Shown in pieces: positions 1 to 7,456 of a stretch of DNA of 36,160 bases. The notes beneath the pieces are model-generated. The model had not been told where the DNA came from, did no database searches, and worked only from the letters and a program-made list of their open reading frames with translations. A program made the position numbers and the translations under genes. This DNA comes from JBDKTH01 sp964558295 (GTDB taxonomy: Bacteria > Planctomycetota > Planctomycetia > Pirellulales > Thermoguttaceae), in the NCBI GenBank assembly GCA_964558295.1, contig CAZLDQ010000029.1:1-36160 (forward strand), given 5' to 3'. Position 1 is the stretch's first letter; each line of letters opens with the position of its first letter.

Positions 1-33
1 GGGCCAGCTGCAGCGCGATGGAGTCCTTGAAGA

Positions 34-213
34 GGGTTTAGAGTTTAGAGTGTCGGGTTTAGGGTTTAGGGTTTAGGGTTTAGGGTTTAGGGTTTAGGGG
101 GCTGGGGGCAGGGCGTGAGGGGGTTCTGGGAGTTGTGTGGAAGGAGTTGAGCATCGTCCCAGCCAAGCCGATGGATCTTGCTGCGAAATCCTGATCCCCG
201 AACCCTGAACCCT
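34..213. repeat. Telomere-like heptamer intergenic element, copy 1
   Basis: Nine 7-bp units lie in exact register from 34 to 96: GGGTTTA, GAGTTTA, GAGTGTC, then six perfect GGGTTTA copies (55-96). The right end (183-213) carries the opposite-strand tract GCGAAATCCTGA...CCGAACCCTGAACCC. The block is therefore bounded by inverted G-rich tracts, and it stops about 10 bases from the stop codon of the SPFH gene. The G-runs could form a G-quadruplex (inference). A related element sits at 4512-4641. I see no coding signal in positions 1-222. Confidence 0.8.
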
Positions 214-222
214 CTTGCACTA

Positions 223-1602
223 CTAGTTCTCGTCCTCTTCTCCCACGAGCCGCTGCTCGACCTTGTCGGCTTGCCAGGCCAGGGCGGCCAGGAGGCGACT
301 GACGGAGAGGGGATCAAGAGTATCGGCGAGTCGGTTCGCTTGAAGGACGACTTTGGGGATGCGCTCCAGCTCGCGAATGGCGAAGGCGCCGTGGAGCATG
401 GTTGTGTTGTAGCGCAACAGCGACATGGCGTTTTCCTGGACCACCGGGCCGCAGACGGACCAGAAGGCCACGATCGGATTGCCCGAGGGATCCTGCTGAC
501 TGAAATCGACGAAGATCCGCTGCTTGCGCAAGGGCTTGAGAGGGACGATGATCTGCCAAGTGTCGGCCGATTCGTCGAGTGTGTAGCCGGCGGCCTGGGC
601 GACGGAGCGGACGAGTCCCTTCGGGTCGACGGCTGGTGAGACCAGATCGCCGAACTCGGTGCCCAACAGGTTGGCCGCCACGCCGGCGGCCGCCACGCCG
701 GCGCCGGCGGCTGTTTTGGGCAATGAGGCGGGACGCGGCTGAGGCGTGGCGGGGGCCGTGTTTTCGGCGGCCATGGCTTGTTGGATCATGCCGGGGAGCA
801 TCATGCCGAAGCCGGCCCCCATTCCCATGCCCATTGGGCCACTCGCGCCGCCCTGTTCGGCCAGTCGCGACATGCTCTGGGCGGCTTGGAACTTCATGAA
901 GGCGTTCAGGTCGCCGACAGCGCCCATCGAGCTTCGGGCGTCGATTGCCCGTTGGACCTCTTCCGGCGGAGTGATCGCGTTGATGAAGAAGTCGACCAGT
1001 TCCAGGCCGTATTTTTCAAAATCTTCAGCCACCTTTGCGCGGGTGGCCGAGGCAATCTCGTCGTATCGAGCCGGCAAGTCCAACAGGCTGAGTCCCAGCG
1101 TGCCGAGGAGGTCGGTGAGCCGTGCGACGACCAGATCCCGCAAAAACGACGTGGCCTCGGCCGTGGTGTACTTTCCCTGGGTGCCGACCAGGGTGTTCAG
1201 GAGGACGGTGGCATCCGTCACGCGGAACGAGTACTTGCCAAAACTCCGCAGGCGGACCATGCCAAACTCGGCGTCGCGGAGGGGAATCGGCTGTCGCGTT
1301 CCCCACTTCTGATCCAAGAAGGTCTGCTTGCCGATGAAGTAGACTTGGCACTGAAACGGCGACTGCTCCCAGGGGAGCGTCAAGAGTCGGGTGATGATCG
1401 GCAGGTTGGCCGTGGTGAGCGTATAGCGGCCCGGTCCAAACCGGTCCATCGCCCGGCCATCGCGAAAGAAGATCGCCTCCTGATTCTCCTGCACGATCAA
1501 CTGGGCCCCGAACTTGATATCCGCCGACCCACCGGGGGGAATACGCTGGATTAAGGAACTGTTCGTTTCATCGAGGAATTGGATGACTTCGAGGCGGAGC
1601 AT
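223..1602 (-). CDS. SPFH-domain protein (virion-core-like / YdjI type)
   Basis: A 459-residue protein. Residues about 20-235 read as an SPFH/band-7-like domain of the cytosolic bacterial type: an N-terminal beta-rich part (FGAQLIVQENQEAIFFRDG) followed by a helical part with ITPPEEVQRAIDARSSMG. A Gly/Met-rich and Ala/Pro-rich linker (about 250-320) follows, then a C-terminal alpha/beta domain (about 330-430) that resembles YbjN or secretion-chaperone folds by eye only. No signal peptide is evident. The ATG at 1600-1602 is preceded by AAAGGA at normal spacing. SPFH proteins scaffold membrane or protein assemblies; the partner is unknown. A coiled-coil gene lies just upstream on the same strand. 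Confidence 0.75.
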   Translation of the reverse strand: MLRLEVIQFLDETNSSLIQRIPPGGSADIKFGAQLIVQENQEAIFFRDGRAMDRFGPGRYTLTTANLPIITRLLTLPWEQSPFQCQVYFIGKQTFLDQKWGTRQPIPLRDAEFGMVRLRSFGKYSFRVTDATVLLNTLVGTQGKYTTAEATSFLRDLVVARLTDLLGTLGLSLLDLPARYDEIASATRAKVAEDFEKYGLELVDFFINAITPPEEVQRAIDARSSMGAVGDLNAFMKFQAAQSMSRLAEQGGASGPMGMGMGAGFGMMLPGMIQQAMAAENTAPATPQPRPASLPKTAAGAGVAAAGVAANLLGTEFGDLVSPAVDPKGLVRSVAQAAGYTLDESADTWQIIVPLKPLRKQRIFVDFSQQDPSGNPIVAFWSVCGPVVQENAMSLLRYNTTMLHGAFAIRELERIPKVVLQANRLADTLDPLSVSRLLAALAWQADKVEQRLVGEEDEN

Positions 1603-1766
1603 TGGGGGAGTCCTTTAGTAGTACGCAGTGGGCGGTGTCGCACCCTTGCTATTGCTTGTTTTTCCTTGTTGTGCCTGAAGGCAACGCTGTATACAAGACG
1701 GACACTTCTCGTTCGCTATGGACTTCTATTCCACGTTCCCCATCACCATTCACCATTCACTAACCA
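1603..1766. other. Intergenic spacer with CACCATTCAC-type repeats
   Basis: Between the two minus-strand genes lies an AT-richer spacer. Its right end (about 1738-1766) repeats the short words CATCACCATTCACCATTCAC up to the stop codon of the neighbouring gene. No gene or terminator is seen. It belongs with the repeat-rich spacers found at other gene ends in this window. Confidence 0.4.
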
Positions 1767-2276
1767 CTATTCCATTTGTCGCAGTATTTGTTCGCGGGTA
1801 TCCCAGTCGCGGTCGAGTTGAGCGAGGCGAGCATGGAGGTCGGGGAAGGCGTTGGGGAATTGCAAGTCGGATGAGGGGAGTTGTTGGATCGTTTGGACCA
1901 GGTCGTCGACACGTTGCATCAGGTCGAGGTCGTGGAGATAGACGCGATCAAGGGCGTCGGTGTCGATCTGGACACGGTCGAAAAAACCGCTGTAGCCTCG
2001 CATCGCACCGCGGATTCGAGCGATCAGCTTGTCGAGGCGGGCACGGAGACGGTCAACTTGGGGGAGCAAGTCGAGTTGCCCCAGGTCGGCAAGCGTCTGG
2101 TTCAGGGGGGTCAGGACACTTTTGGCCCGTTGGAGTTGATCGGCCAGCCACTGGCGGGTTGCCGTATCACTTTCCCGGCGATCTTCCCGTTCCAGGTACC
2201 CCCGGAAGCCGGGAAGATAGCGGAGGAATCCTTTGATCGGATCATGTTGCCGGGGTGATTCGCTCGGATCAAGCAT
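1767..2276 (-). CDS. Hypothetical helical coiled-coil protein next to SPFH gene
   Basis: A 169-residue, charged, Leu/Arg/Asp-rich protein with no signal peptide, no Cys and heptad-like stretches (about 40-100 and 115-165), so mostly helical and probably coiled coil. The family is not recognised. The start is supported by AGGGAG eight bases before the ATG at 2274-2276. It lies upstream of the SPFH gene on the same strand (164-bp gap), so co-expression and a role in the SPFH assembly are plausible but inferred. Confidence 0.6.
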   Translation of the reverse strand: MLDPSESPRQHDPIKGFLRYLPGFRGYLEREDRRESDTATRQWLADQLQRAKSVLTPLNQTLADLGQLDLLPQVDRLRARLDKLIARIRGAMRGYSGFFDRVQIDTDALDRVYLHDLDLMQRVDDLVQTIQQLPSSDLQFPNAFPDLHARLAQLDRDWDTREQILRQME

Positions 2277-2605
2277 GGAAAAGCTCCCTGATGAGCGGAG
2301 AACAGCGGCCAGTCTTCAACTGCTCACGACCTTTGCTCGTTCGTTGTGGTGTGCATCTGTATATCATGCTGCCCACTCTTTCCCTACCTCAGCATCATAC
2401 CGCCTAGTCTTCGGAAGCACACTAGCTCTGCGTGGGACATTCCTTAGCGAGGCGGCTTTCCCGGTTTTCCCAAGGCCTCAGGTTTGGGGGGAATTTGGGA
2501 TTGATTCGTCTTGGCGACTGGCAGGGACGATGCTATAGTCCGGCCCTGACCTCATCTTCTGGGTAGATCGTGCACCCAAGGTCAACGGTAGGGCGAGTGC
2601 AACGC
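2277..2605. other. Divergent promoter region without a gene
   Basis: This region separates the leftward coiled-coil/SPFH genes from the rightward HEAT lipoprotein gene. It contains no credible coding frame. The one clear signal is the rightward promoter at 2511-2539. A leftward promoter is expected but none stands out. Confidence 0.5.
2511..2539 (+). promoter_or_regulatory. Sigma70-like promoter for HEAT lipoprotein gene
   Basis: TTGGCG at 2511-2516 and TATAGT at 2534-2539 are separated by exactly 17 bases. The predicted start of transcription is near 2546, about 60 bases before the preferred ATG at 2606. Confidence 0.5.
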
Positions 2606-3292
2606 ATGGCGGGTTTCCTTGGCAAATGCGTAATGACGTGGGTCGTCTGTCTTTGGGCAGCAGGGCTCAGCGGCTGCACGGGGACGAGCGGGATGAGGCT
2701 GTTCGGCCAGAAGACGTCGGACGTTGTGCCGGGGATCCCCTCGCCGGCGGAACGAATCGCCTTGTTGCGTGAGGTGGGCAAAAAGAGGGTCACGCCGGAG
2801 AAGCAGGAGCAGATCGCCCGGGAACTGGAGGCGGTCTATCGCCAAGAGGACGACCCGTTGATCCGGGCGGAAATTGTCCGGACCTTGGCCAAGTTTCAGG
2901 CGGAATCGGCCGTCGCGGTTCTGCGGACGGCGGTGAACGATGCGAACGGCGATGTGCGGATTGCCGCGTGTAAGGCTTGGGGAAACCGACGCGACGATGA
3001 AGCGGTTACCCAACTCAGTCGAGTCTTGGGAAGCGATACCGACGTGGATGTGCGCTTGGCTGCCGCGGAAGCACTGGGCGAGACAGGCCAGGCGAGGGCG
3101 ATTTCCGCGTTGGGGCAGGCGCTGGACGACCGCGATCCGGCGATGCAGTATCGCGCTGTGGCATCGCTCAAAAAGGTGAGCGATCAGGATCTGGGCGATG
3201 ACGTCGATCGATGGCGACAGTACGTTAAGGGCGAATTACCGGGACCGGAAAAACCGGTTTCAGTTGTCGAGCGATTCCGCCGAATGTTTTAA
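2606..3292 (+). CDS. HEAT-repeat lipoprotein
   Basis: A 228-residue protein from the ATG at 2606; an in-frame GTG at 2570 and an ATG at 2633 are alternatives. The N-terminus is a lipoprotein signal: hydrophobic segment, then a perfect lipobox LSGC with Cys24, so it should be lipid-anchored outside the cytoplasm. Residues about 75-205 hold successive helical pairs with the HEAT/PBS-lyase pattern (DPLIRAEIVRTLAKF, NGDVRIAACKAWG, DVDVRLAAAEALGETG, DPAMQYRAVASLKK). HEAT repeats act as protein-binding scaffolds; the ligand is unknown. The next gene, on the same strand, is a c-di-AMP cyclase after an 80-bp gap. Confidence 0.75.
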   Translation: MAGFLGKCVMTWVVCLWAAGLSGCTGTSGMRLFGQKTSDVVPGIPSPAERIALLREVGKKRVTPEKQEQIARELEAVYRQEDDPLIRAEIVRTLAKFQAESAVAVLRTAVNDANGDVRIAACKAWGNRRDDEAVTQLSRVLGSDTDVDVRLAAAEALGETGQARAISALGQALDDRDPAMQYRAVASLKKVSDQDLGDDVDRWRQYVKGELPGPEKPVSVVERFRRMF

Positions 3293-3372
3293 CAAGCTCT
3301 TCTATCCTGTGGCGCCGTGTTGCGGTTGCCCTCTGCCGGAAAAAAACATACCATAGATCGAGTCGGCGTCTT

Positions 3373-4512
3373 ATGAGTCGGTGTGCTGCCCGTGACGTAG
3401 CTCCTGGCTTGGGTGCAGTCGGTCCGGTCCTCTTGCCGGGCACGCTGGGCCGCTGGTCACTGGTTGTGCCGCCAGTGCCCCCTGATGAGGCGTCGCCACC
3501 CCAGGCCGATGCGACTCTCTCGGCCACTGAAACTGGAACTGTCCCCCGGGCCCCCCTTCCGGAAACCATGACGCCGTTGCGGATCTCTGATCGCTTCCGG
3601 ATACTTTTTACCACGGCGATTCAATTGGCCGAAGCGACCGGCGCTCACGGGGTGCTCGTGCTCCTGAGCGGTCCCACCGATTGGACGCGTCTGAAGACCT
3701 TGGCCGGTACGACCAAGGTTCTGGTTGCCGCCGACTCGGCCGCGGAACTCCAGGGGGCCGTTGCTGCCGGCCTGCAAGTCATCGAACTCAATATGGCCGA
3801 CAGTCCTGTTTACGACCGTCTGACCCAGGCCCTCCTGGAAGCCGTAGCGGACGATCTAGTCCCCCCCGGTTCCAGCGTGGTTGTCATGTATAGCGGTTTT
3901 GATGCCGAGGGGATCGATTCTGTCAGTTTGGTCAATCTGGGGGAACACCTCGATCGGCTCACCGGACGCGACTTGCGACGGCTTGAGACCCGGGTTCCGC
4001 TGGACACCCTCAAGCTGGTCGTTGACTTGGCCGTAGAAATCGGCCGCGAGGGGCGCGAAGGGAAGCCGGTCGGCACGATGTTCGTTGTTGGCGATACCCG
4101 CAAGGTGTTGGCCAGCAGCCGGTCTGTCGGTTTTGATCCGGTGCGCGGTTACAGTCGGAAGGATCGCTCCCTGAATGATCCGCGTGTTCGAGAAGGGATC
4201 AAGGAGATTGCCCAGATGGATGGGGCGATCATTATCTCGTCCGATGCGACGGTCGAGGCCGCTTGCCGCTACGTCGATTCCTCGGCGGCTACGATTACCC
4301 TTTCCAAGGGGCTTGGTGCCCGTCACTGGGCTGCTGCAGCCATCAGTCGCGCGACCAAAGCGGTCGCCGTGACGGTCAGTCAGTCGACCGGTACAGTGCG
4401 CATCTTTCAGAACGGCGAGGTCATGCTTCGTATCGAACCGTTGCGCCGGCGCCCGATGGTCTGGAAAGATTTTGAGTATGAGCCTCCGACCGAGCCTCGC
4501 GCGAAGAGCTAG
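3373..4512 (+). CDS. Diadenylate cyclase, DacZ-type (DisA_N domain)
   Basis: A 379-residue protein whose C-terminal part (about 255-365) has the diadenylate cyclase signature: DGA at 283-285 (IAQMDGAIIISSD) and GARHWAAAA at 316-324 in place of the usual RHR motif (here R317-H318-W319). Such domains condense two ATP into c-di-AMP. The central region (about 75-245) resembles the N-terminal domain of archaeal DacZ proteins, including GTMFVVGDTRKVL. No membrane segment is visible, so it is probably cytosolic, unlike CdaA. The first 65 residues are Pro/Ala-rich and poorly family-like; the ATG at 3568 (MTPLRISDRF) is a good alternative start giving 314 residues. A GARHxAAA rather than RHR motif is also seen in archaeal DacZ (family knowledge). 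Confidence 0.75.
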   Translation: MSRCAARDVAPGLGAVGPVLLPGTLGRWSLVVPPVPPDEASPPQADATLSATETGTVPRAPLPETMTPLRISDRFRILFTTAIQLAEATGAHGVLVLLSGPTDWTRLKTLAGTTKVLVAADSAAELQGAVAAGLQVIELNMADSPVYDRLTQALLEAVADDLVPPGSSVVVMYSGFDAEGIDSVSLVNLGEHLDRLTGRDLRRLETRVPLDTLKLVVDLAVEIGREGREGKPVGTMFVVGDTRKVLASSRSVGFDPVRGYSRKDRSLNDPRVREGIKEIAQMDGAIIISSDATVEAACRYVDSSAATITLSKGLGARHWAAAAISRATKAVAVTVSQSTGTVRIFQNGEVMLRIEPLRRRPMVWKDFEYEPPTEPRAKS

Positions 4513-4641
4513 TGTCGGGTTCAGGGGGGCAGAGTTCGGGGGGGAGTGGTTAGGGGTAGGGCAGGGGAAGGCGTAGTCATGTGAAATCGGTTTGCTTTTG
4601 GAACCGAGTCCGGAAGCGAAATCCTGAACTCCGAACCCTTC
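4512..4641. repeat. Intergenic G-rich inverted element, copy 2
   Basis: GTGTCGGGTTCAGGGGGG begins at the stop of the cyclase gene, and the block ends with GCGAAATCCTGAACTCCGAA (4616-4635) plus CCCT. Both ends match copy 1 (GTGTCGGGTTT at 50-60; GCGAAATCCTGA at 183-194, then CCGAACCCT), with the two G-rich tracts in inverted orientation. It lies between two convergent genes and could act as a bidirectional end-of-transcription structure (inference). Confidence 0.65.
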
Positions 4642-4684
4642 TTAGCCCGGCAAATGCCGAGACTTGCCACACAAGCGGGCATCC

Positions 4685-5386
4685 CTACGATACGGGGCGT
4701 TCGATCGTCAGGTGGACTTCATATCGCTCGTGGGGGTGGTCGGCTTTGAGCACGGGGAATTGGCGGATCCAGAGGATCCCCCGCGGTTGGCGGCCATCGC
4801 CGGGCGCTTCGTAGATGAACTGCCCCGGGTCGTTGGTTAACCGTCGGGCAAACCCGTGCTGGGCGGTCATGAGCGTGATGATTCGTCGTACGTCCCCAGT
4901 GGTGCCAACGAATGTGATCCGCTGGAGTTGTTGCCAGGGGTTGAAGTAATAGGTCAACGAACCGGCCAGATCGTCTTCGGCTGGTCCGGTAACCAGTGGT
5001 ACCCGGTAGCCCTGCAACTGCAGTTGTCCCAGGGCGGTGGACACACGGGGCCAATTCTCGGTGATCCAACGTGGCGAGAGGTCAAAGCGGAAAACCTCGG
5101 CCATATCGTGGATGGGCGGTTCCTCGGTGGACGGGGCAGGGGGGGGCGACACGGTCGCCGTTGTCGGGGAGAGGGCTGGTGCGCCTGGGATCTCTGCGGA
5201 AAGAGCCGCAGGTGGGGCCGGTTGAGAGGGCTCAACGCTTGGCTTGGACGCGGAAGACGGGCTCAGGGAGGCGGTCAGACCGGGCCACCCCGCAGCCCCC
5301 GAGAACCAAGCCACTGGCCCACCGGCGCATGCCGCGGGAATCACGACATAGATCAACAGGGTGCGAAGAGCCTTACGGTAGTCCAT
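4685..5386 (-). CDS. DUF6690-like membrane-anchored hypothetical protein
   Basis: A 233-residue protein from the ATG at 5384-5386 (MDYRKALRTLLIYVVIPAAC); an upstream in-frame ATG at 5470 would add 28 unrelated-looking residues. It has one N-terminal membrane anchor (about 8-30), a Pro/Ser/Ala-rich linker (about 40-95) and a globular domain (about 100-233) with FRFDLSPRWITENWPRVSTAL, YYFNPWQQLQRITFVGTTGD and GILWIRQFPVL. This matches my memory of a planctomycete family called DUF6690, function unknown. The globular domain should face the periplasm. Confidence 0.65.
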   Translation of the reverse strand: MDYRKALRTLLIYVVIPAACAGGPVAWFSGAAGWPGLTASLSPSSASKPSVEPSQPAPPAALSAEIPGAPALSPTTATVSPPPAPSTEEPPIHDMAEVFRFDLSPRWITENWPRVSTALGQLQLQGYRVPLVTGPAEDDLAGSLTYYFNPWQQLQRITFVGTTGDVRRIITLMTAQHGFARRLTNDPGQFIYEAPGDGRQPRGILWIRQFPVLKADHPHERYEVHLTIERPVS

Positions 5387-5621
5387 GGGGCGACTCAGGG
5401 AATCAGGCCGTGCGGTCAGTGGGAGTCTTTGCCTTCTGCCAGGGGGCTTGCGCACTGCTACCGCCTCCACGGCACGTTTTTAGCATCGGCATCGGACGCG
5501 GGTTGGCTTGCCGGTAGTCGTCGAGGGTCGGCTTGGAGGGGCCGAATCATCCGGCTTGGCCAAATGACCATTGCGTTGACTTTGCTGGTCGGCTAAATTG
5601 GCGTAGACAGAGAGACTTTTC

Positions 5622-5879
5622 ATGCATCAAAGACTTATCCCGCAAGGCGTTCTGTTTCTGCTTGTGGCCCTGGCGCTTCTGTTCGCGATCGGTTTTGGCC
5701 TGCTGATGGCAGTAGGCCGAATTCTGGGCGCGATGGGTGACCTTGGGGGGGCCGTCGTGGTAGACTATATGGCTCTGGGGTGCGGTGTCCTGTTTGTGTT
5801 TGACCTGATCCTGCTGGTGCTTGTTTTGGGGTTGCGTAGTGTGGTCGAGCCCGAGGATCGGTCGGACACGAAAACCTGA
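5622..5879 (+). CDS. Small two-helix membrane protein, hypothetical
   Basis: An 85-residue protein with two strong hydrophobic segments (about 8-33 and 48-71) and a charged C-terminal tail (EPEDRSDTKT). An AGAGAG stretch lies upstream of the ATG. The family is not recognised. It lies 98 bp before the zinc-ribbon membrane protein on the same strand and may be co-transcribed with it. Confidence 0.55.
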   Translation: MHQRLIPQGVLFLLVALALLFAIGFGLLMAVGRILGAMGDLGGAVVVDYMALGCGVLFVFDLILLVLVLGLRSVVEPEDRSDTKT

Positions 5880-5976
5880 CTGAGCCACCAGAGGCAAGCT
5901 TCCGCTGCCCATTTGACCGAGGACAAATGGCGTACAGGGGAGGAAGCCTCAAGATGTTTCATGATGCGGAACGCCG

Positions 5977-6915
5977 ATGGCGATTCGATTTCTCTGCCGA
6001 GAGTGCCGTCAACTATTGAGCATCGCGAGCCGCAAGGCGGGGACGGTTATCGAGTGTCCCAAGTGTGCGGCGGTCCAGGTGGTGCCTGATGAAGAGACGG
6101 CCGAGGCTGCACGAGAACCTCTTTTCTCCCGTCACGCGCCTGGGGAGACTGGTGTGGATTTGGCAGACGAGTCGCAGGGGCTGGGCGTCGTCGATCGGCC
6201 GGTCGAGATGACCGCTTCGGGCCCGCCGCTGCCGATTCCCGTCGCCGCGAGCGACCCGCCGCCGGTGCCGGTTATGGACATTGGCTCCTCGCTTCCGAGC
6301 GATTGGATTCTCTTTCGACGCCATACGATCTATGTGCAAGGCATCCTCTTCGTCCTGGTAGCCTTCGTTTCGTTGGGCTTGGGCGTAGCGATTGGTCGGG
6401 TCAGCACGTATCTCGGTCCGGTTCGCGGTAGCGTCTTGGCCAGTGGCGATGAACCGGGACAAGTGTTGGTTGAAGGGCGTCTCTGCTACGACTTGGGCGA
6501 CGGCAGACTGGCCGGCGATCAAGATTCCGTGCTCCTCTTCGTACCCTCCAATCAGAAGCCGGCCGAACTGATCCCGATTCGTGGGCTTCGCCCGCAAGAT
6601 CCGGCGCCGGCCGCGTCCCACCGTGGGCTGCGGCGTGTTGAAGAGTTGGGCGGGGGCTATGCGCGTGCGGACGCCACCGGGGGCTTCCATGCAGTCCTTC
6701 CTCACGGCGGGAAATACTACCTGTTGCTGATCTCCCGTCATGTGAATCGGCCTACGGACGCCTTCATCGATGAAGTCGATCGCGAACAGATTGGCAAGTA
6801 TTTTAGCCGTGCCGAAGATCTTATCGGCCGTTCGAAGTACCGCTGGACCCTTGAGACCTTCCGCTCGGGCGGTCCTGCGGTGATGTACAACTTCGGTCGT
6901 GAGGGGGAGGAGTGA
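5977..6915 (+). CDS. Zinc-ribbon, single-TM hypothetical protein
   Basis: A 312-residue protein. The N-terminus is a zinc ribbon with Cys7/Cys10 and Cys28/Cys31 (CRECRQLL...ECPKC), an arrangement common in planctomycete proteins. A low-complexity linker follows, then one membrane segment at about 113-138 (GILFVLVAFVSLGLGV). The remaining part (about 150-305) begins with a beta-sandwich-like stretch (VLVEGRLCYDLGDGR, LLFVP) that could be a carboxypeptidase-regulatory-like fold. The topology would place the zinc ribbon in the cytoplasm and the C-terminal domain outside. Function unknown. Confidence 0.65.
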   Translation: MAIRFLCRECRQLLSIASRKAGTVIECPKCAAVQVVPDEETAEAAREPLFSRHAPGETGVDLADESQGLGVVDRPVEMTASGPPLPIPVAASDPPPVPVMDIGSSLPSDWILFRRHTIYVQGILFVLVAFVSLGLGVAIGRVSTYLGPVRGSVLASGDEPGQVLVEGRLCYDLGDGRLAGDQDSVLLFVPSNQKPAELIPIRGLRPQDPAPAASHRGLRRVEELGGGYARADATGGFHAVLPHGGKYYLLLISRHVNRPTDAFIDEVDREQIGKYFSRAEDLIGRSKYRWTLETFRSGGPAVMYNFGREGEE

Positions 6916-7179
6916 AGGGGGAAGACGATATTTCGGTCTATCGCATTCCGACTTTCTGCTTTTGCCTTCAGAAGTCCTCGGACGAATGTCCGTGAGTCTT
7001 GGCAAAGGCGATAGCATGAGCAAGGAGTGAGCCTGCACACTTCTGGAACGTCAGCAAGGAAGAGACAGCCGAGCCATGGGGGCTGCCGCGTTCGCCAGAA
7101 GTGCTTGATGGCCTTCCGAATCTTGGCGCCGAGGTCATCCATGGCATACCACCCGCGCAGTGCTGGACAAATCTGTGTT
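6916..7179. other. Gene-free spacer between zinc-ribbon protein and methyltransferase remnant
   Basis: I find no intact gene here. Short frames on both strands lack family resemblance and ribosome binding sites. Together with the methyltransferase remnant at 7180-7400 this is a roughly 540-bp decayed stretch. Confidence 0.45.
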
Positions 7180-7400
7180 GGCGCGTTCAATATTGCGTTT
7201 GGCGAGTTCCAGAGGATAGGGAGCGGGATGGTGTCGCGTTGAAGCTCCGGTCAACCCTGACCAGATCTGTGGAAACCACTTCGGGTGGTTTTCGGCCGAG
7301 ATGCCACTGAGTACGCGAGGGGCTACGCTTGGTTTGCGATAGCCCCCCGGCTTGCGTTCCATCAGTATGAACTCGATATCGTTTTTTTGATAACGGCGTT
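7180..7400 (-). pseudogene. Remnant of a site-specific DNA methyltransferase
   Basis: The minus strand reads NDIEFILMERKPGGYRKPS, then KWFPQIW, then GASTRHHPAPYPLELAKR in one frame. The RKPGGYRKP block and the HPAPYPLELA block, in this order and spacing, are typical of N4/N6 DNA methyltransferases just before the catalytic-fold motif VLDPFxGxGTT. That motif is missing: after LELAKR the frame turns into unrelated sequence and stops. The upstream part of the enzyme is also absent, so this is a short internal fragment of a lost gene. Confidence 0.5.
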
Positions 7401-7456
7401 AGGCTCGTAGGGCTTGCCAAGAAAAGCAGACCCGTTGACTCTGCAATTTGCAACCT

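Noticed and set aside
34..96. Real chromosome end (telomere)
   Set aside because: Plant-type heptamers suggest this at first sight, but they are internal, only nine units long, followed by bacterial genes, and have a related element at 4512-4641.
7027..7310. Plus-strand small frames in the spacer after the zinc-ribbon gene
   Set aside because: They overlap each other and the methyltransferase remnant, lack ribosome sites and have no recognisable content.
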